From CAZFDT01 sp964518335 (lineage in GTDB: Bacteria; Planctomycetota; Phycisphaerae; Phycisphaerales; Phycisphaeraceae): 64,000 nucleotides of DNA. Below, one piece after another: positions 1 through 7,892 of the stretch; positions within the stretch are counted from its first letter, which is position 1, and every line of letters begins with the position of its first letter. The notes under the pieces were generated by a model. The model was not told the origin of the DNA. It saw nothing but the letters and a program-made list of their open reading frames with translations, and made no database searches. The position numbers and the translations under genes are program-made. The DNA is taken from contig CAZFDT010000025.1 of the NCBI GenBank assembly GCA_964518335.1, forward strand, positions 1 to 64,000, in the 5' to 3' direction.

Positions 1-1262
1 GAGAAGGTCTCCTTCTTGCTGGTCGGGATGGTCGTGTTCTTCTCGATCAGCTTGGTCATCACGCCGCCGAGCGTTTCGATGCCCAGCGACAGGGGGGTGA
101 CGTCCAGCAGGAGGATGTCCTTGACATCGCCCGTGAGGACCGCGCCCTGGATGGCGGCGCCGACCGCGACGACCTCGTCGGGGTTGACGCTCTTGTTGGG
201 CTCTTTGCCCTTGAAGATGTCCTTGCAGATCTGCTGCACGCGGGGCATGCGCGTGGATCCGCCCACCAGCACGACCTCGTCGATCTGACCGGGGTCGAGC
301 TTCGAGTCCGCCAGCGCCTGCACCACCGGCGGGGTCAGCCGGGCGAACAGGTCCGCACAGAGCTGCTCGAACTTGGCGCGGGTGATCGTGATCTGCAGGT
401 GCTTGGGGCCCTCCTGCGTGGCGGTGATGAAGGGCAGATTGACCGTGGTCTCCTGCGTGCTCGACAGCTCGCACTTGGCCTTCTCCGCGGCTTCCTTGAG
501 TCGCTGCAGGGCCATCGCGTCCTTCTTGAGGTCGATGCCTTCCTTCTTGCGGAACTCCTCGGCGAGGTGGTCGATGAGCTTCTGGTCCCAGTCGTCGCCG
601 CCCAGATGCCCGTCGCCGTTGGACGCGATCACCTCGAACACGCCTTCGCCGATGTCGAGGATGCTGATGTCGAACGTGCCGCCGCCCAGGTCGAACACCG
701 CGACCTTGCCGCCCTTCTTCTTGTCCAGACCGTAGGCAAGTGCAGCGGCGGTCGGCTCGTTGATGATACGCTCGACCTTCAGCCCGGCGATCTCGCCGGC
801 TTCCTTGGTCGCCTGGCGCTGGCTGTTGTTGAAGTAGGCCGGCACGGTGATCACCGCGCGATCGACCTTCTCGCCCAGGTAGTCCTCGGCGGTCTTCTTC
901 AGGTCCTGCAGCACCATCGCCGAGATCTCCTGCGGCGTGAAGGTCTTGTCGCGCACCTTCACCTTCACGAGCTCGTCCTCGGCGCCGACGACTTCGTATG
1001 GCACGATCTTCTCTTCGCTGTGGACCTCGTTGTGCCGCCGGCCCATGAACCGCTTGATCGAATAGACGGTGTTCTTGGGGTTGGTCACCTGCTGGTGGCG
1101 CGCGGTCTGGCCGACCAGACGCTCGCCTTTGTCGGTGAACCCGACGACCGACGGCGTGAGCCGACTGCCCTGGCTGTTGATGAGCACCTTCGGCTGGTCG
1201 CCTTCCATGATGGCGACGACCGAGTTGGTGGTGCCCAGGTCGATTCCGATGATTTTGGACAT
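1..1262 (-). CDS. dnaK: Molecular chaperone DnaK (Hsp70), C-terminus cut off by the window edge
   Basis: ATP-driven cytosolic chaperone working with DnaJ and GrpE. About 420 N-terminal residues are present, covering the whole nucleotide-binding domain and the start of the substrate-binding domain. Seen: the phosphate-1 motif IIGIDLGTTNSVVAIMEG at the extreme N-terminus, the phosphate-2 region AVFDLGGGTFDVSIL, VVLVGGSTRMPRV, and the linker/SBD start DILLLDVTPLSLGIETLGG. The ATG at 1262-1260 is preceded by a GAGG about 10 nt upstream and matches the usual MSKIIGIDLGT start. The remaining third lies outside the window. The 376 nt upstream are shared with the divergent HU gene. I found no CIRCE inverted repeat there, so HrcA control is not supported by what is visible. 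Confidence 0.98.
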   Translation of the reverse strand, partial: MSKIIGIDLGTTNSVVAIMEGDQPKVLINSQGSRLTPSVVGFTDKGERLVGQTARHQQVTNPKNTVYSIKRFMGRRHNEVHSEEKIVPYEVVGAEDELVKVKVRDKTFTPQEISAMVLQDLKKTAEDYLGEKVDRAVITVPAYFNNSQRQATKEAGEIAGLKVERIINEPTAAALAYGLDKKKGGKVAVFDLGGGTFDISILDIGEGVFEVIASNGDGHLGGDDWDQKLIDHLAEEFRKKEGIDLKKDAMALQRLKEAAEKAKCELSSTQETTVNLPFITATQEGPKHLQITITRAKFEQLCADLFARLTPPVVQALADSKLDPGQIDEVVLVGGSTRMPRVQQICKDIFKGKEPNKSVNPDEVVAVGAAIQGAVLTGDVKDILLLDVTPLSLGIETLGGVMTKLIEKNTTIPTSKKETF

Positions 1263-1638
1263 AGCATGCACCTCGTTCACTGTGGCTGTCATAAACCTTC
1301 GGGACAGCGCCCCGGGGGCGGCCGGCGCGCGGCTGCCCCTCACGCTAAAAAGCAAAGCCAGTGCCATGGGAAGGGCCTTGGGAGGGCGCAGAAGCGGTTT
1401 GGACGCTGCCACGCGGGGTTTGGGCGGTGATGAGCCTGCCAGTTTGACACTCGACGCCGCCCGGCGGGAGGGGGCTTGGAGCCGCCTTGACGGGGTGCGG
1501 ACGGCGACGGTGGGCAAAAAATCCCCGCAATTCCAGTGATTTTTTTACCCGCTTGCACCAAACGGGCGAAAAACCGCTATATTCCACGGCGTCACGGAAG
1601 CGCCGGCTACCAAAACCCCTTAGCAAGGAGAGCTGCCT
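1263..1638. other. Divergent dnaK/HU intergenic region
   Basis: 376 nt between divergently transcribed dnaK and the HU gene. No ORF with a plausible start and coding character is seen. The half nearest HU is notably AT-richer (poly-A and poly-T patches around 1515-1552) and holds the candidate HU promoter. The dnaK-proximal half is GC-rich; no convincing sigma-32 or CIRCE element was recognised. Confidence 0.6.
1553..1583 (+). promoter_or_regulatory. Candidate sigma-70 promoter of the HU gene
   Basis: TTGCAC at 1553-1558 and TATATT at 1578-1583, separated by 19 nt, which is longer than the ideal 17. The TATATT box is 5/6 to consensus and stands out in an otherwise GC-rich sequence. A leader of roughly 50 nt would follow, with AAGGAG at 1625-1630, 8 nt before the ATG. 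Confidence 0.45.
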
Positions 1639-1959
1639 ATGGCTAAAGCCGCCACCAAAAAGGCCCCGACCAAGAGCGAGATCTACAGCAGCATCGCTGA
1701 AAAGACCGAGCTCAGTCGCAAACAGGTTGCCGCCGTCTTCGACGAGATGGGCAACATCGTGAAGAAGAGCCTTAAGTCCAACGGAGCGTTCACCATCCCC
1801 GGCCTGGCGAAGATGGTCGTCCGCAAGAAGCCCGCCACCAAGGGCGGCATGCGGCCCAACCCCTTCAAGCCCGGCGAGATGATGGAAGTCAAACCCAAGC
1901 CCGCCAGCAAGAAGGTCAGCATTCGTCCGATCAAGGCCCTCAAAGAAGCCATCGCCTGA
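1639..1959 (+). CDS. hup: HU/IHF-family DNA-binding protein
   Basis: Small basic nucleoid protein (106 aa) that bends and compacts DNA as a dimer. After a Lys/Ala-rich leader (MAKAATKKAPTKSEIYSSI) come the two N-terminal helices (IAEKTELSRKQVAAVFDEM), the beta-sheet start GAFTIPGLAKMVVRKKPAT and the DNA-gripping arm with the family Arg-Pro tip (MRPNPFKPGEMMEVK). The C-terminal strand and helix KVSIRPIKALKEAIA complete the fold. Length is slightly above the usual 90-100 aa because of the N-terminal extension. A strong Shine-Dalgarno (AAGGAG) lies 8 nt before the ATG, and a strong terminator follows. It appears to be a single-gene transcript, as expected for an abundant nucleoid protein. Confidence 0.97.
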   Translation: MAKAATKKAPTKSEIYSSIAEKTELSRKQVAAVFDEMGNIVKKSLKSNGAFTIPGLAKMVVRKKPATKGGMRPNPFKPGEMMEVKPKPASKKVSIRPIKALKEAIA

Positions 1960-2050
1960 TCCCGCCGTCGAGGCGCGGCGTCGCTCCGATCCATCACGGA
2001 CGCCCACCCTCGATCGCCGATTCGTTTTCAGCCGTACCCGTGACCAACCG

Positions 2051-2084
2051 AACCCCCGGCTTCGTGGCCGGGGGTTCTTGTTTT
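2051..2084 (+). terminator. Intrinsic terminator of the HU gene
   Basis: Perfect 10-bp stem AACCCCCGGC (2051-2060) with GCCGGGGGTT (2067-2076), loop TTCGTG, followed by CTTGTTTT on the plus strand. The opposite strand has no T run, so it acts in the HU direction. It lies 92 nt after the HU stop and its tail touches the stop codon of the convergent membrane-protein gene. Confidence 0.85.
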
Positions 2085-3138
2085 ATCCCCCAGCCGCTTG
2101 CAGCTTGGCAACCACCGGCCAACTGCGCCACCCCAGCGCGAACACGACGGTCATCATCAGTGCAAAACCCGCGGCGATCTCCACCGCCACGCCCCGCACC
2201 GGCAACTGCAACGCACGTGGCGCAAGCAGCATCAGCACCGCGAATGCAAACACCGGCAGGACCATCGACCAGCCCGGACTCTGCCGGTGGATCGCGCCCA
2301 GCGAAATCAACGGCGGCAACAGCAGCGCGACCGCCAGCCCCAGCTCGCGCCCGTGCCACGACGTCACCGCCGCCGACAGCACCAGCCACAACACCACCAG
2401 TCGCCCCGGCCGGGGGACCATCAGTTGCGAGCGACCGGACAGACGATCGGCGTTGCAGTAGAACTGCCACCGCTGCAGCGTGCTGATGACGATCGCCGCC
2501 AGCGCCGCGTGCGCCAGCGTCCCGTCGGCGCGGCTGGCACCCAGCCACGTGTCGCCGGTGGCGATCAGCCACGCCAGCCCCGCGGCCGCAGGCAGCAGCG
2601 ACGCCAGCACGATCAGCGTGGTGAGCAGGTCCGCCGTTGCCCGCAGGTGCATCGCCGCCAGCGCCCCGTTCCACAGGATCGGCCAGCCCGCCGCCACGCA
2701 CGCCCAGCCCACCAGCAGCAGTTCGAACAGCCACGGGTACAGCAGGTCGCGGGCCTCGCGACCGCCCCCCGCCAGCCAGGGCCCCGCATAATGCAACGCC
2801 AGCGCCGGCAGCCCGAACACCACCGCCGTGGCCAGCCGCGACTTGAACTCGTACGCCATCCGTTGCCGCAGCGCCGTGGCGTCATTTGCGGCGATAAAAC
2901 TCGTGCCCACGCGGTCGCGCAGCTCGACGCGAAAGCATCGAACGATGGCCGCCGCTCGTTCGACATCCGCCTCGCTGGCCGTGTGGGGTCCTTCGTGCGG
3001 GGCTAACCACGCCGATTGTGACGCGACATCTACCGCATTGTCGAAACCGGCCTTCGCCCATCGCCGCGACAGTTCACCCGCCAGTTGCGGATCGTACAGC
3101 CCATCGATGATCAGATGTGTGCGAGCATGTTGCGGCAT
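2083..3138 (-). CDS. Multi-pass membrane protein resembling the membrane part of a heavy-metal P-type ATPase
   Basis: 351 aa. The first 100 residues are soluble (LIIDGLYDPQLAGELSRRW and onward). Then come about eight hydrophobic segments with short loops, starting near YEFKSRLATAVVFGLPALAL. The segment order and the stretch PILWNGALAAMHLRATADLL recall the transmembrane entry of CopA/ZntA-type ATPases, where a G-x5-A then M-x-T-L pattern occurs. No phosphorylation DKTGT motif, CPC motif or nucleotide-binding domain is present, so it cannot be a pump by itself. Start chosen at the ATG 3138-3136, with a GGAG about 11 nt upstream; a longer reading frame to 3174 lacks better support. It is divergent from the small gene at 3183 and convergent with HU. 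Function not assigned; the P-type resemblance is by eye only. Confidence 0.7.
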   Translation of the reverse strand: MPQHARTHLIIDGLYDPQLAGELSRRWAKAGFDNAVDVASQSAWLAPHEGPHTASEADVERAAAIVRCFRVELRDRVGTSFIAANDATALRQRMAYEFKSRLATAVVFGLPALALHYAGPWLAGGGREARDLLYPWLFELLLVGWACVAAGWPILWNGALAAMHLRATADLLTTLIVLASLLPAAAGLAWLIATGDTWLGASRADGTLAHAALAAIVISTLQRWQFYCNADRLSGRSQLMVPRPGRLVVLWLVLSAAVTSWHGRELGLAVALLLPPLISLGAIHRQSPGWSMVLPVFAFAVLMLLAPRALQLPVRGVAVEIAAGFALMMTVVFALGWRSWPVVAKLQAAGG

Positions 3139-3169
3139 TTTCGAGCAGTCTCCGCGACTTGATAGTCGA

Positions 3170-3175
3170 TACAAT
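3170..3175 (+). promoter_or_regulatory. TACAAT -10 box placed for a leaderless transcript
   Basis: TACAAT ends 7 nt before the ATG at 3183, which has no Shine-Dalgarno upstream. Transcription would start at or next to the start codon. The same arrangement recurs at 45315, 49092 and 53365. Confidence 0.4.
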
Positions 3176-3182
3176 ACGCATC

Positions 3183-3389
3183 ATGCGACAACGAAACGTG
3201 ACGGTCAAAGTGATGTCGCGCAAGGAGCACTTTGCTCACCACGACGATGACGACCTGGACATGACGGCCCAGGAACGATGGGCCTTGGCTTGGCAGATGG
3301 CGAAGGAAGCCTATGGCATCGAAGCCGAAGATGACGCTCAACCAAGACTGGCGCGACATGTTGTCCGCGTTATCCGACGCCGGCGCTAA
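3183..3389 (+). CDS. Small conserved-looking protein preceding a nucleotidyltransferase
   Basis: 68 aa: MRQRNVTVKVMSRKEHFAHH, then an acidic DDDDLDM, a helical segment TAQERWALAWQMAKEAYGI and a basic tail RHVVRVIRRRR. From memory, small proteins with an ER-type helix and a similar basic tail often precede DUF6036-type nucleotidyltransferases; I cannot confirm homology here. Its 3' end overlaps the next gene in another frame by about 60 nt, which argues for co-expression. The start could also be the ATG at 3213. It could be the partner or antitoxin component of the pair, but this is only inference. Confidence 0.6.
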   Translation: MRQRNVTVKVMSRKEHFAHHDDDDLDMTAQERWALAWQMAKEAYGIEAEDDAQPRLARHVVRVIRRRR

Positions 3390-3801
3390 GTATATGATTA
3401 TCGGCGGCTATGCGGTCGTGATGCATGGCATCGCTCGCATGACCAAAGACCTGGATATCTGGGTGGACAATACCCCCGACAACGCTGAACGCGTTTGGAA
3501 GGCGCTGAGAGACTTTGGCACGCCCATGATGAACCTGAAGCGCGCCGATTTGGAAAAAACCGACACCGTCTTTCAGATCGGCATGCCTCCTCGACGCGTG
3601 GACCTGCTCACGGGCGTGGCGGGTGCCACGTTTGAGGAAGCGTATAAGAATCGGTGTATAAGGAAGTTTGACGATGATGAGGTCGTCTGCATCGGACGAG
3701 AGGATTTGATCAAGATTAAGCTCGCTGCCGGCCGCCTTCGGGATCGCTCTGACGCCAAACGTCTCCAGAAACAAGAGGAAAACCGTGGTAAGCGTTCTTG
3801 A
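3331..3801 (+). CDS. Nucleotidyltransferase-fold protein (MNT / DUF6036-like)
   Basis: 156 aa from the ATG at 3331 (an upstream in-frame ATG at 3313 is also possible). The nucleotidyltransferase core is clear: IIGGYAVVMHGIARMTKDLD begins the fold and ends in the Asp-x-Asp metal-binding pair of DLDIW. A later FQIGMPPRRVDLLTGV supplies the third acidic strand, and GREDLIKIKLAAGRLRDRSD is the typical C-terminal helix of antitoxin-like minimal nucleotidyltransferases. Such proteins transfer nucleotides to a partner or to RNA and often belong to toxin-antitoxin or Abi modules. It overlaps the small upstream gene and, by 17 nt, the following aminotransferase. No HEPN protein is adjacent, so a classical HepT/MntA pair is not supported. 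Confidence 0.75.
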   Translation: MTLNQDWRDMLSALSDAGAKYMIIGGYAVVMHGIARMTKDLDIWVDNTPDNAERVWKALRDFGTPMMNLKRADLEKTDTVFQIGMPPRRVDLLTGVAGATFEEAYKNRCIRKFDDDEVVCIGREDLIKIKLAAGRLRDRSDAKRLQKQEENRGKRS

Positions 3802-5029
3802 TAGCCAAGTAAAAACCGACGAGATCATCCAGCGGCACGACGCGTTCATGTCGCTCAACTACACGCGCTATGCGGTTGCGCTGGTGCGCGGGCGCGGATG
3901 CGAGGTGTGGGACGCTGACGGCAAGCGTTACCTTGACCTGTTCGCCGGGTTCGGGGCGCCGATCCTGGGGCACTGCCACCCTGATCTGGTCGAGGCGGTG
4001 ACGGAGCAGGCGAACAAGCTCTGGCACGTGGGCAATCTATTTCACACTGAGCCACAGACGCTCGCGGCGGAGGCGATCGCGCGGCACGGCTTCGGCGGGC
4101 GCACGTTCTTTTCCCACAGCGGCGCCGACGCCAACGAGGCGGCGATCAAGCTCGCAAGGCTCTACGGTAAGGCGCACCGGGGCAAGAGCAGCAGCGAGTA
4201 TGGGCGGTACAAGATCATCTCGGCCACGAAGAGTTTTCACGGGCGGTCGTTCGCCACGATGGGGGCGACGGGCAATCCGGCGGTGCGCGCCGGATTCGAG
4301 CCGTTGCTGCCGGGCTACTGCAACGTGGCGTACAACGACCTGGCCGCCATCAAGGCCGAATTGGACGCCGACACCGTGGCGGTGATCGTCGAGCCGGTGC
4401 AGGGCGAGGGCGGCATCAATGTGCCCGATGCGAGCTACTTCCGCGGGCTGCGGGCGCTGTGCGATGAGCGAGACCTGCTGCTGATCTGCGACGAGGTGTG
4501 GACCGGTTGCGGCCGCACAGGCCGGTACTTCGGCTACCAGCTCTGGGACATCGAGCCGGACATGATGACGCTGGGCAAAGGCGTTGGCGGCGGGCTGGCG
4601 GTGGGGGCCATGTGCGCCAAGCCGCACGTGGCGGAACTCTACGACTCGAAGAAACAAGGCGCGGTCAAGCACGCCAGCACGCTCGGGGGCAACTGCATCG
4701 CCATGTCCGTGACCGCCGCCATCTTTCGCGTGCTGGAGCGCGACGGGCTGGTGCAGCGGGCAGCGACGCTGGGCGAGGGTCTGATCGGTCGTCTGCGCGC
4801 GGCCGGCATCCCCGGTGTCAAAGCCGTGCGAGGCAAGGGCCTGTTCATCGGCCTCGAACTCGATGAGTCGCACAGGAAAGCCGGCGATGTGGTCACCGCC
4901 TGCCTCGATCGCGGGCTGATCCTGGGCAGCGCCCAGCAGAACACCATCCGCCTAGCCCCGGCGCTGGTCGTCGAAGAGCGACAGTTGGACGAAGGCGTGA
5001 GCATCCTCAAGGACGTGATGGCCGCATGA
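3785..5029 (+). CDS. argD: Class III PLP aminotransferase, acetylornithine aminotransferase type
   Basis: 414 aa, fold-type I PLP enzyme. Seen: the substrate/PLP region LDLFAGFGAPILGHCHPDLV, FFSHSGADANEAAIKLAR (phosphate-binding Ser-Gly-x-Asp-Ala-Asn), SFHGRSFATMGATG, the PLP-ring Asp in LLICDEVWTGCGRTGRYFGY and the Schiff-base lysine in MTLGKGVGGGLAVGAM. The pattern fits ArgD (N-acetylornithine plus 2-oxoglutarate to N-acetylglutamate semialdehyde plus glutamate, arginine synthesis). Related ornithine or GABA aminotransferases cannot be excluded because no other arg gene is nearby. The start is a GTG at 3785 inside the end of the previous gene, and the stop overlaps the next gene's ATG (ATGA), suggesting translational coupling. 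Confidence 0.88.
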   Translation: MVSVLDSQVKTDEIIQRHDAFMSLNYTRYAVALVRGRGCEVWDADGKRYLDLFAGFGAPILGHCHPDLVEAVTEQANKLWHVGNLFHTEPQTLAAEAIARHGFGGRTFFSHSGADANEAAIKLARLYGKAHRGKSSSEYGRYKIISATKSFHGRSFATMGATGNPAVRAGFEPLLPGYCNVAYNDLAAIKAELDADTVAVIVEPVQGEGGINVPDASYFRGLRALCDERDLLLICDEVWTGCGRTGRYFGYQLWDIEPDMMTLGKGVGGGLAVGAMCAKPHVAELYDSKKQGAVKHASTLGGNCIAMSVTAAIFRVLERDGLVQRAATLGEGLIGRLRAAGIPGVKAVRGKGLFIGLELDESHRKAGDVVTACLDRGLILGSAQQNTIRLAPALVVEERQLDEGVSILKDVMAA

Positions 5030-6000
5030 CCCCCACCCGGCGCCCCGGTTGTCGGTATGCATGCCTGACGGCGACGAGCGCCGCTGCAGTAGCCGTCTCG
5101 TTTGCTGTGGGCGCGTGTGAGTCATCATCGGGCGGCAGGCAAGACCTGCCATCGTTGCGCGACATTCGTCGGGAGCAGCGCATCCCGGCAGAGATCGCGC
5201 ACACCCTCGAGGAGGCGCCGGTCAAACGCACGCCGTTGCGTGTCGAGCGGCTGGATTTCTCGCTGGACGATTCGCTCGACGAAGCGTTGGCGGCGCTCGA
5301 TACCTCCGGGCTGTCGCCCGCGATCAGCGGTTCGTGGCGGGTCAACGGCATGCGTGTGGGCGTGCTCAAGTCCGCCGCGGCGCACGAGTTTGCCAAGGAG
5401 TTGCCCGAGATGAGCGGCGGCAACGTGCAAATCGTCGTGCCGTCGAGCCTGCCCGTGCCCCTGCTCAGATCGCCGCCAACGGTCGGTCCTGTGGCGGTGG
5501 ACCTGACCGTGCCGCCTCGACCCGTGCGCGAGGTGGTCCTCTCGGGCGGGCGCATTCAGTTGCTCGTCGAGGTGATTCGCGATGCGATGAACCGGCCGAT
5601 CCTCATCTTCACGCCGCACCACTTCGTGCCCCAGCAGACGCTTGCGGTGCGCTCCGCCGAGGAGAAGCAGCTCGACGGCCGGCGACTGGACGAGCTGGCG
5701 CTGGCGGTATTGCTGGGACGTGACGAGGCGCTGGTGATCGCCCTGGACGTGCCCCCGTCAGTGTTCCTGCCGGTGCCGGTTGAGCGGCCACTGCAGCAGG
5801 CGAAGTCACGTCCAGCGGCGACGCCGTTGTCCGCCCCCGCAGGCGCGACGCCGAACGAGGAAGAGCCGCCCGCCGACGAACTCCAGCAGTTGCCTCCCGT
5901 CGAGGATCGCCTGGGCTCACATCTGGGCCGCGCCCTGCTGGCCGCCTCACGCTACGGCCGGCCGATCCAGATGGTGTATGTCATTCGTCTGGCCGAGTGA
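5026..6000 (+). CDS. Predicted lipoprotein of unknown function
   Basis: 324 aa. A basic N-terminus and hydrophobic stretch end in a lipobox-like VGAC with Cys at residue 31, followed by Glu, so outer-membrane retention would be possible. The mature part has a charged segment, then two alpha/beta stretches (LSPAISGSWRVNGMRVGVL and LSGGRIQLLVEVIRDAMNRP), a Pro/Ala-rich acidic linker around residues 255-290 and a short C-terminal piece. No family was recognised. It starts inside the argD stop codon (ATGA) and is followed immediately by the convergent respiratory operon. Confidence 0.75.
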   Translation: MTPTRRPGCRYACLTATSAAAVAVSFAVGACESSSGGRQDLPSLRDIRREQRIPAEIAHTLEEAPVKRTPLRVERLDFSLDDSLDEALAALDTSGLSPAISGSWRVNGMRVGVLKSAAAHEFAKELPEMSGGNVQIVVPSSLPVPLLRSPPTVGPVAVDLTVPPRPVREVVLSGGRIQLLVEVIRDAMNRPILIFTPHHFVPQQTLAVRSAEEKQLDGRRLDELALAVLLGRDEALVIALDVPPSVFLPVPVERPLQQAKSRPAATPLSAPAGATPNEEEPPADELQQLPPVEDRLGSHLGRALLAASRYGRPIQMVYVIRLAE

Positions 6001-6011
6001 CGGATGCAACA

Positions 6012-6299
6012 CTACCAGTCCGAGCGATCCATGAAGTGGCTCAGCCTCGCCCAGATGCGGCGAGACAGGGGCATGCACGCCAGCGGCATCACCACCGCCA
6101 GGATCACGGCAATGATCAGCGTGGGCCCCAGCGACTCGAAAAGCTGGGGCCCGATGAAGATCGCCCATGCCGCGACCAGCGGCATGCACAACGCCATGTT
6201 GATCGAGATGGCCCCGGTCATTTCGCCGTGACGGTCTTCCTTGCCGGGGGCGGCCTGATATTCGGGGCGCGGCGGAACGTGGGGGTCAGTCGGTGTCAT
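6012..6299 (-). CDS. Small two-helix membrane protein at the end of the cox operon
   Basis: 95 aa from the ATG at 6299, overlapping the preceding ABC gene's end by 14 nt. It has a Pro-rich cytosolic head (MTPTDPHVPPRPEYQAAPGK) and two hydrophobic helices (MALCMPLVAAWAIFIGPQLF and TLIIAVILAVVMPLACMPLS), ending in a basic/aromatic tail RRIWARLSHFMDRSDW. No family recognised. It is the last gene of the eight-gene cox transcription unit and could be the membrane partner of the ABC ATPase or a small oxidase-associated subunit; both are inference. Confidence 0.65.
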   Translation of the reverse strand: MTPTDPHVPPRPEYQAAPGKEDRHGEMTGAISINMALCMPLVAAWAIFIGPQLFESLGPTLIIAVILAVVMPLACMPLSRRIWARLSHFMDRSDW

Positions 6300-7350
6300 G
6301 GCCTGCGGCATCGTAGAACGTGTGCCCGGTCAAGTGAAGAAAGACATCCTCGAGCGTGGGCTGGCCGACGGACACGCTGCGGATGCGGCCGGGCAGGGCG
6401 GTGACGAGCGAGTTGACAATCGCCGCGCCGTGTCGCTTCTCCATGCGGATGCGGCCATCGACGACGCGAGGCTGGCCGCCATCGTCCCACGGGCCGAAGC
6501 GCTCGGCGATCAGCGCGGACAACTGCATCGCATCGTTGGCCTCGTGCGACGGATCGGGCTCGACGTGGATCACCTGTCCGCCGATGCCGGCCTTGAGCTC
6601 GTCGGGCGTTCCCGTGGCGACCAGTCGCCCCTCGGCGAGAATGGCCAGGCGATCGCAACGGTCGGCTTCGTCCATCAGGTGCGTGGTGAGCACGACCGTC
6701 ACGCCGTGCTCGTCGCGGAGCGCGGCGACTGTGGCCCACAGGTCGCGTCGAGCCCCGGGGTCCAGACCGGTGGACGGCTCGTCCAGCAGCAGGAGCCGGG
6801 GACGGTGCAGCATGGCCTTGGCCAGCTCGACGCGGCGTTGCTGGCCGCCGCTGAGCTTCTCGACCAGGTCGTCGCGGCGGTCGCTCAGGCCGAAGCGATT
6901 CAACCAGTGCCGGATGGCGTCGTCCGCGGCGCGACGGCGCAGGCCGTGCATCGCGGCGTGATGGCGCAGGTTTTCGGTTGCAGTGAGCTTGCCGTCGAGG
7001 CTCGGGTGCTGGAAGACGACGCCCAGTTGTCGTCGCACGGCGTCGGGCTGTCGCAGCACGTCGTGGCCGAGGATGCCGACCTGCCCTGCCGTGGGCGTCA
7101 TCATGGTCGCCAGGATGCGGAAGAGCGTCGTCTTGCCCCCGCCGTTGGGCCCGAGGACGGCGAAGATCTGGGTCGAGGCGATCTGCAGCGACACGTCGCT
7201 CAGCGCGGGCCGAGTCGGCGAGGCGGGGCGGTTGTCGCCGCGCCGACGGCGGCGCGGGGCGGGGTAGGTGTGGCAGAGTCCGCGGATGGTCACAGCCGCA
7301 GACGAGGCGGGGGCGTCCGGCGCCGGGTTGGCCGCGATGCTGGTGGTCAT
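6286..7350 (-). CDS. ABC transporter ATP-binding protein (ABC-2 / DRA type)
   Basis: 354 aa. Single nucleotide-binding domain with Walker A GPNGGGKTT, Q-loop region VVFQHPSLDGKLTATENLRHH, ABC signature LSGGQQRRVELAKAM, Walker B LLLLDEPSTGLDPG and H-loop VVLTTHLMDEADRCDRL. A C-terminal domain of about 100 residues ends in the QPTLEDVFLHLTGHTFYD tail typical of drug/lipid/polysaccharide exporter ATPases (CcmA/NatA type). Between strands 1 and 2 there is an Arg-rich insertion (PRRRRRGDN). No permease gene is adjacent; only the small membrane protein downstream overlaps it. ABC ATPases of this type occur beside some cox operons, where haem or copper-related assembly roles have been proposed. The substrate is unknown. 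Confidence 0.93.
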   Translation of the reverse strand: MTTSIAANPAPDAPASSAAVTIRGLCHTYPAPRRRRRGDNRPASPTRPALSDVSLQIASTQIFAVLGPNGGGKTTLFRILATMMTPTAGQVGILGHDVLRQPDAVRRQLGVVFQHPSLDGKLTATENLRHHAAMHGLRRRAADDAIRHWLNRFGLSDRRDDLVEKLSGGQQRRVELAKAMLHRPRLLLLDEPSTGLDPGARRDLWATVAALRDEHGVTVVLTTHLMDEADRCDRLAILAEGRLVATGTPDELKAGIGGQVIHVEPDPSHEANDAMQLSALIAERFGPWDDGGQPRVVDGRIRMEKRHGAAIVNSLVTALPGRIRSVSVGQPTLEDVFLHLTGHTFYDAAGHDTD

Positions 7351-7360
7351 CGCGTGTGGC

Positions 7361-7825
7361 TCAGTAGCTGAACGCGTCACCGGCGGCGGGGGCGGGCTCG
7401 GGTGCTGCGGGCGTGGCGGCGTGGTCGGCCTTGTCGTGATCGTGCGCGACGCCGGAGATCTTCTCCACGTGGTAGTCACGCGGCACGTGCTCGCGCAACA
7501 CCATGATGTCGGTAAGCGTGGGCAGCACCGCGATGAACACGAACACAAAAGGCACCAGCGCCAGCAGAATGACGAGCTGCTTCTCGAACTTCACGTGCAT
7601 GAAGTAGATCAGCACGATCGCGGCTTTGGGCAGAGTGAGCACGATGATGAGGATGAGCACCAGGGCCAGCTTGGGGATGAACGGATCGCCATGTTGCGCG
7701 GTGTGCTTCCAGATTTCATAAAGCCCGACCTCGGCGGCGGTGAGGAAAAGCAGAGCCATGAACAGCCCCCACAACGGCACGGGGTGGTAGTGCGGGCTGA
7801 CGTGTTTTGCGGTTGTATGTGCCAT
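7361..7825 (-). CDS. coxD: Cytochrome c oxidase subunit IV (caa3-type CoxD)
   Basis: 154 aa. Three hydrophobic helices: LWGLFMALLFLTAAEVGLYE, LVLILIIVLTLPKAAIVLIY and LVILLALVPFVFVFIAVLPT. The middle pair contains the K-A-x-x-V-x-x-Y-F-M-H-V-K-F-E pattern typical of prokaryotic subunit IV, an accessory subunit that stabilises the oxidase. The tail is His/Ala/Pro-rich (HDHDKADHAATPAAPEPAPA). It follows coxC after 67 nt that contain a dispersed hairpin repeat, and precedes the ABC ATPase by 10 nt. Confidence 0.85.
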   Translation of the reverse strand: MAHTTAKHVSPHYHPVPLWGLFMALLFLTAAEVGLYEIWKHTAQHGDPFIPKLALVLILIIVLTLPKAAIVLIYFMHVKFEKQLVILLALVPFVFVFIAVLPTLTDIMVLREHVPRDYHVEKISGVAHDHDKADHAATPAAPEPAPAAGDAFSY

Positions 7826-7841
7826 GGATCGTTGAACTCCG

Positions 7842-7877
7842 AATCCGGACCTTCGCAAAGTCTCAGGTCCGGCGTGG
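7842..7877 (+). repeat. Dispersed hairpin repeat, copy R1
   Basis: Stem CCGGACCT (7845-7852) with AGGTCCGG (7865-7872), 12-nt loop, flanked 5' by AAT and 3' by CGTGG. It sits alone between coxC and coxD inside the operon. It is the only copy outside the 50-63 kb part of the window. Confidence 0.85.
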
Positions 7878-7892
7878 AAAACCACCACTCAC

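Noticed and set aside
1263..1638. CIRCE element or heat-shock promoter upstream of dnaK
   Set aside because: No TTAGCACTC-type inverted repeat and no convincing -35/-10 of heat-shock type found by eye.
2051..2084. HU terminator as another copy of the dispersed hairpin
   Set aside because: Its stem AACCCCCGGC and loop TTCGTG lack the GAGTCTTCGA loop and CGTGG flank, and it has a T tail; it is an ordinary terminator.
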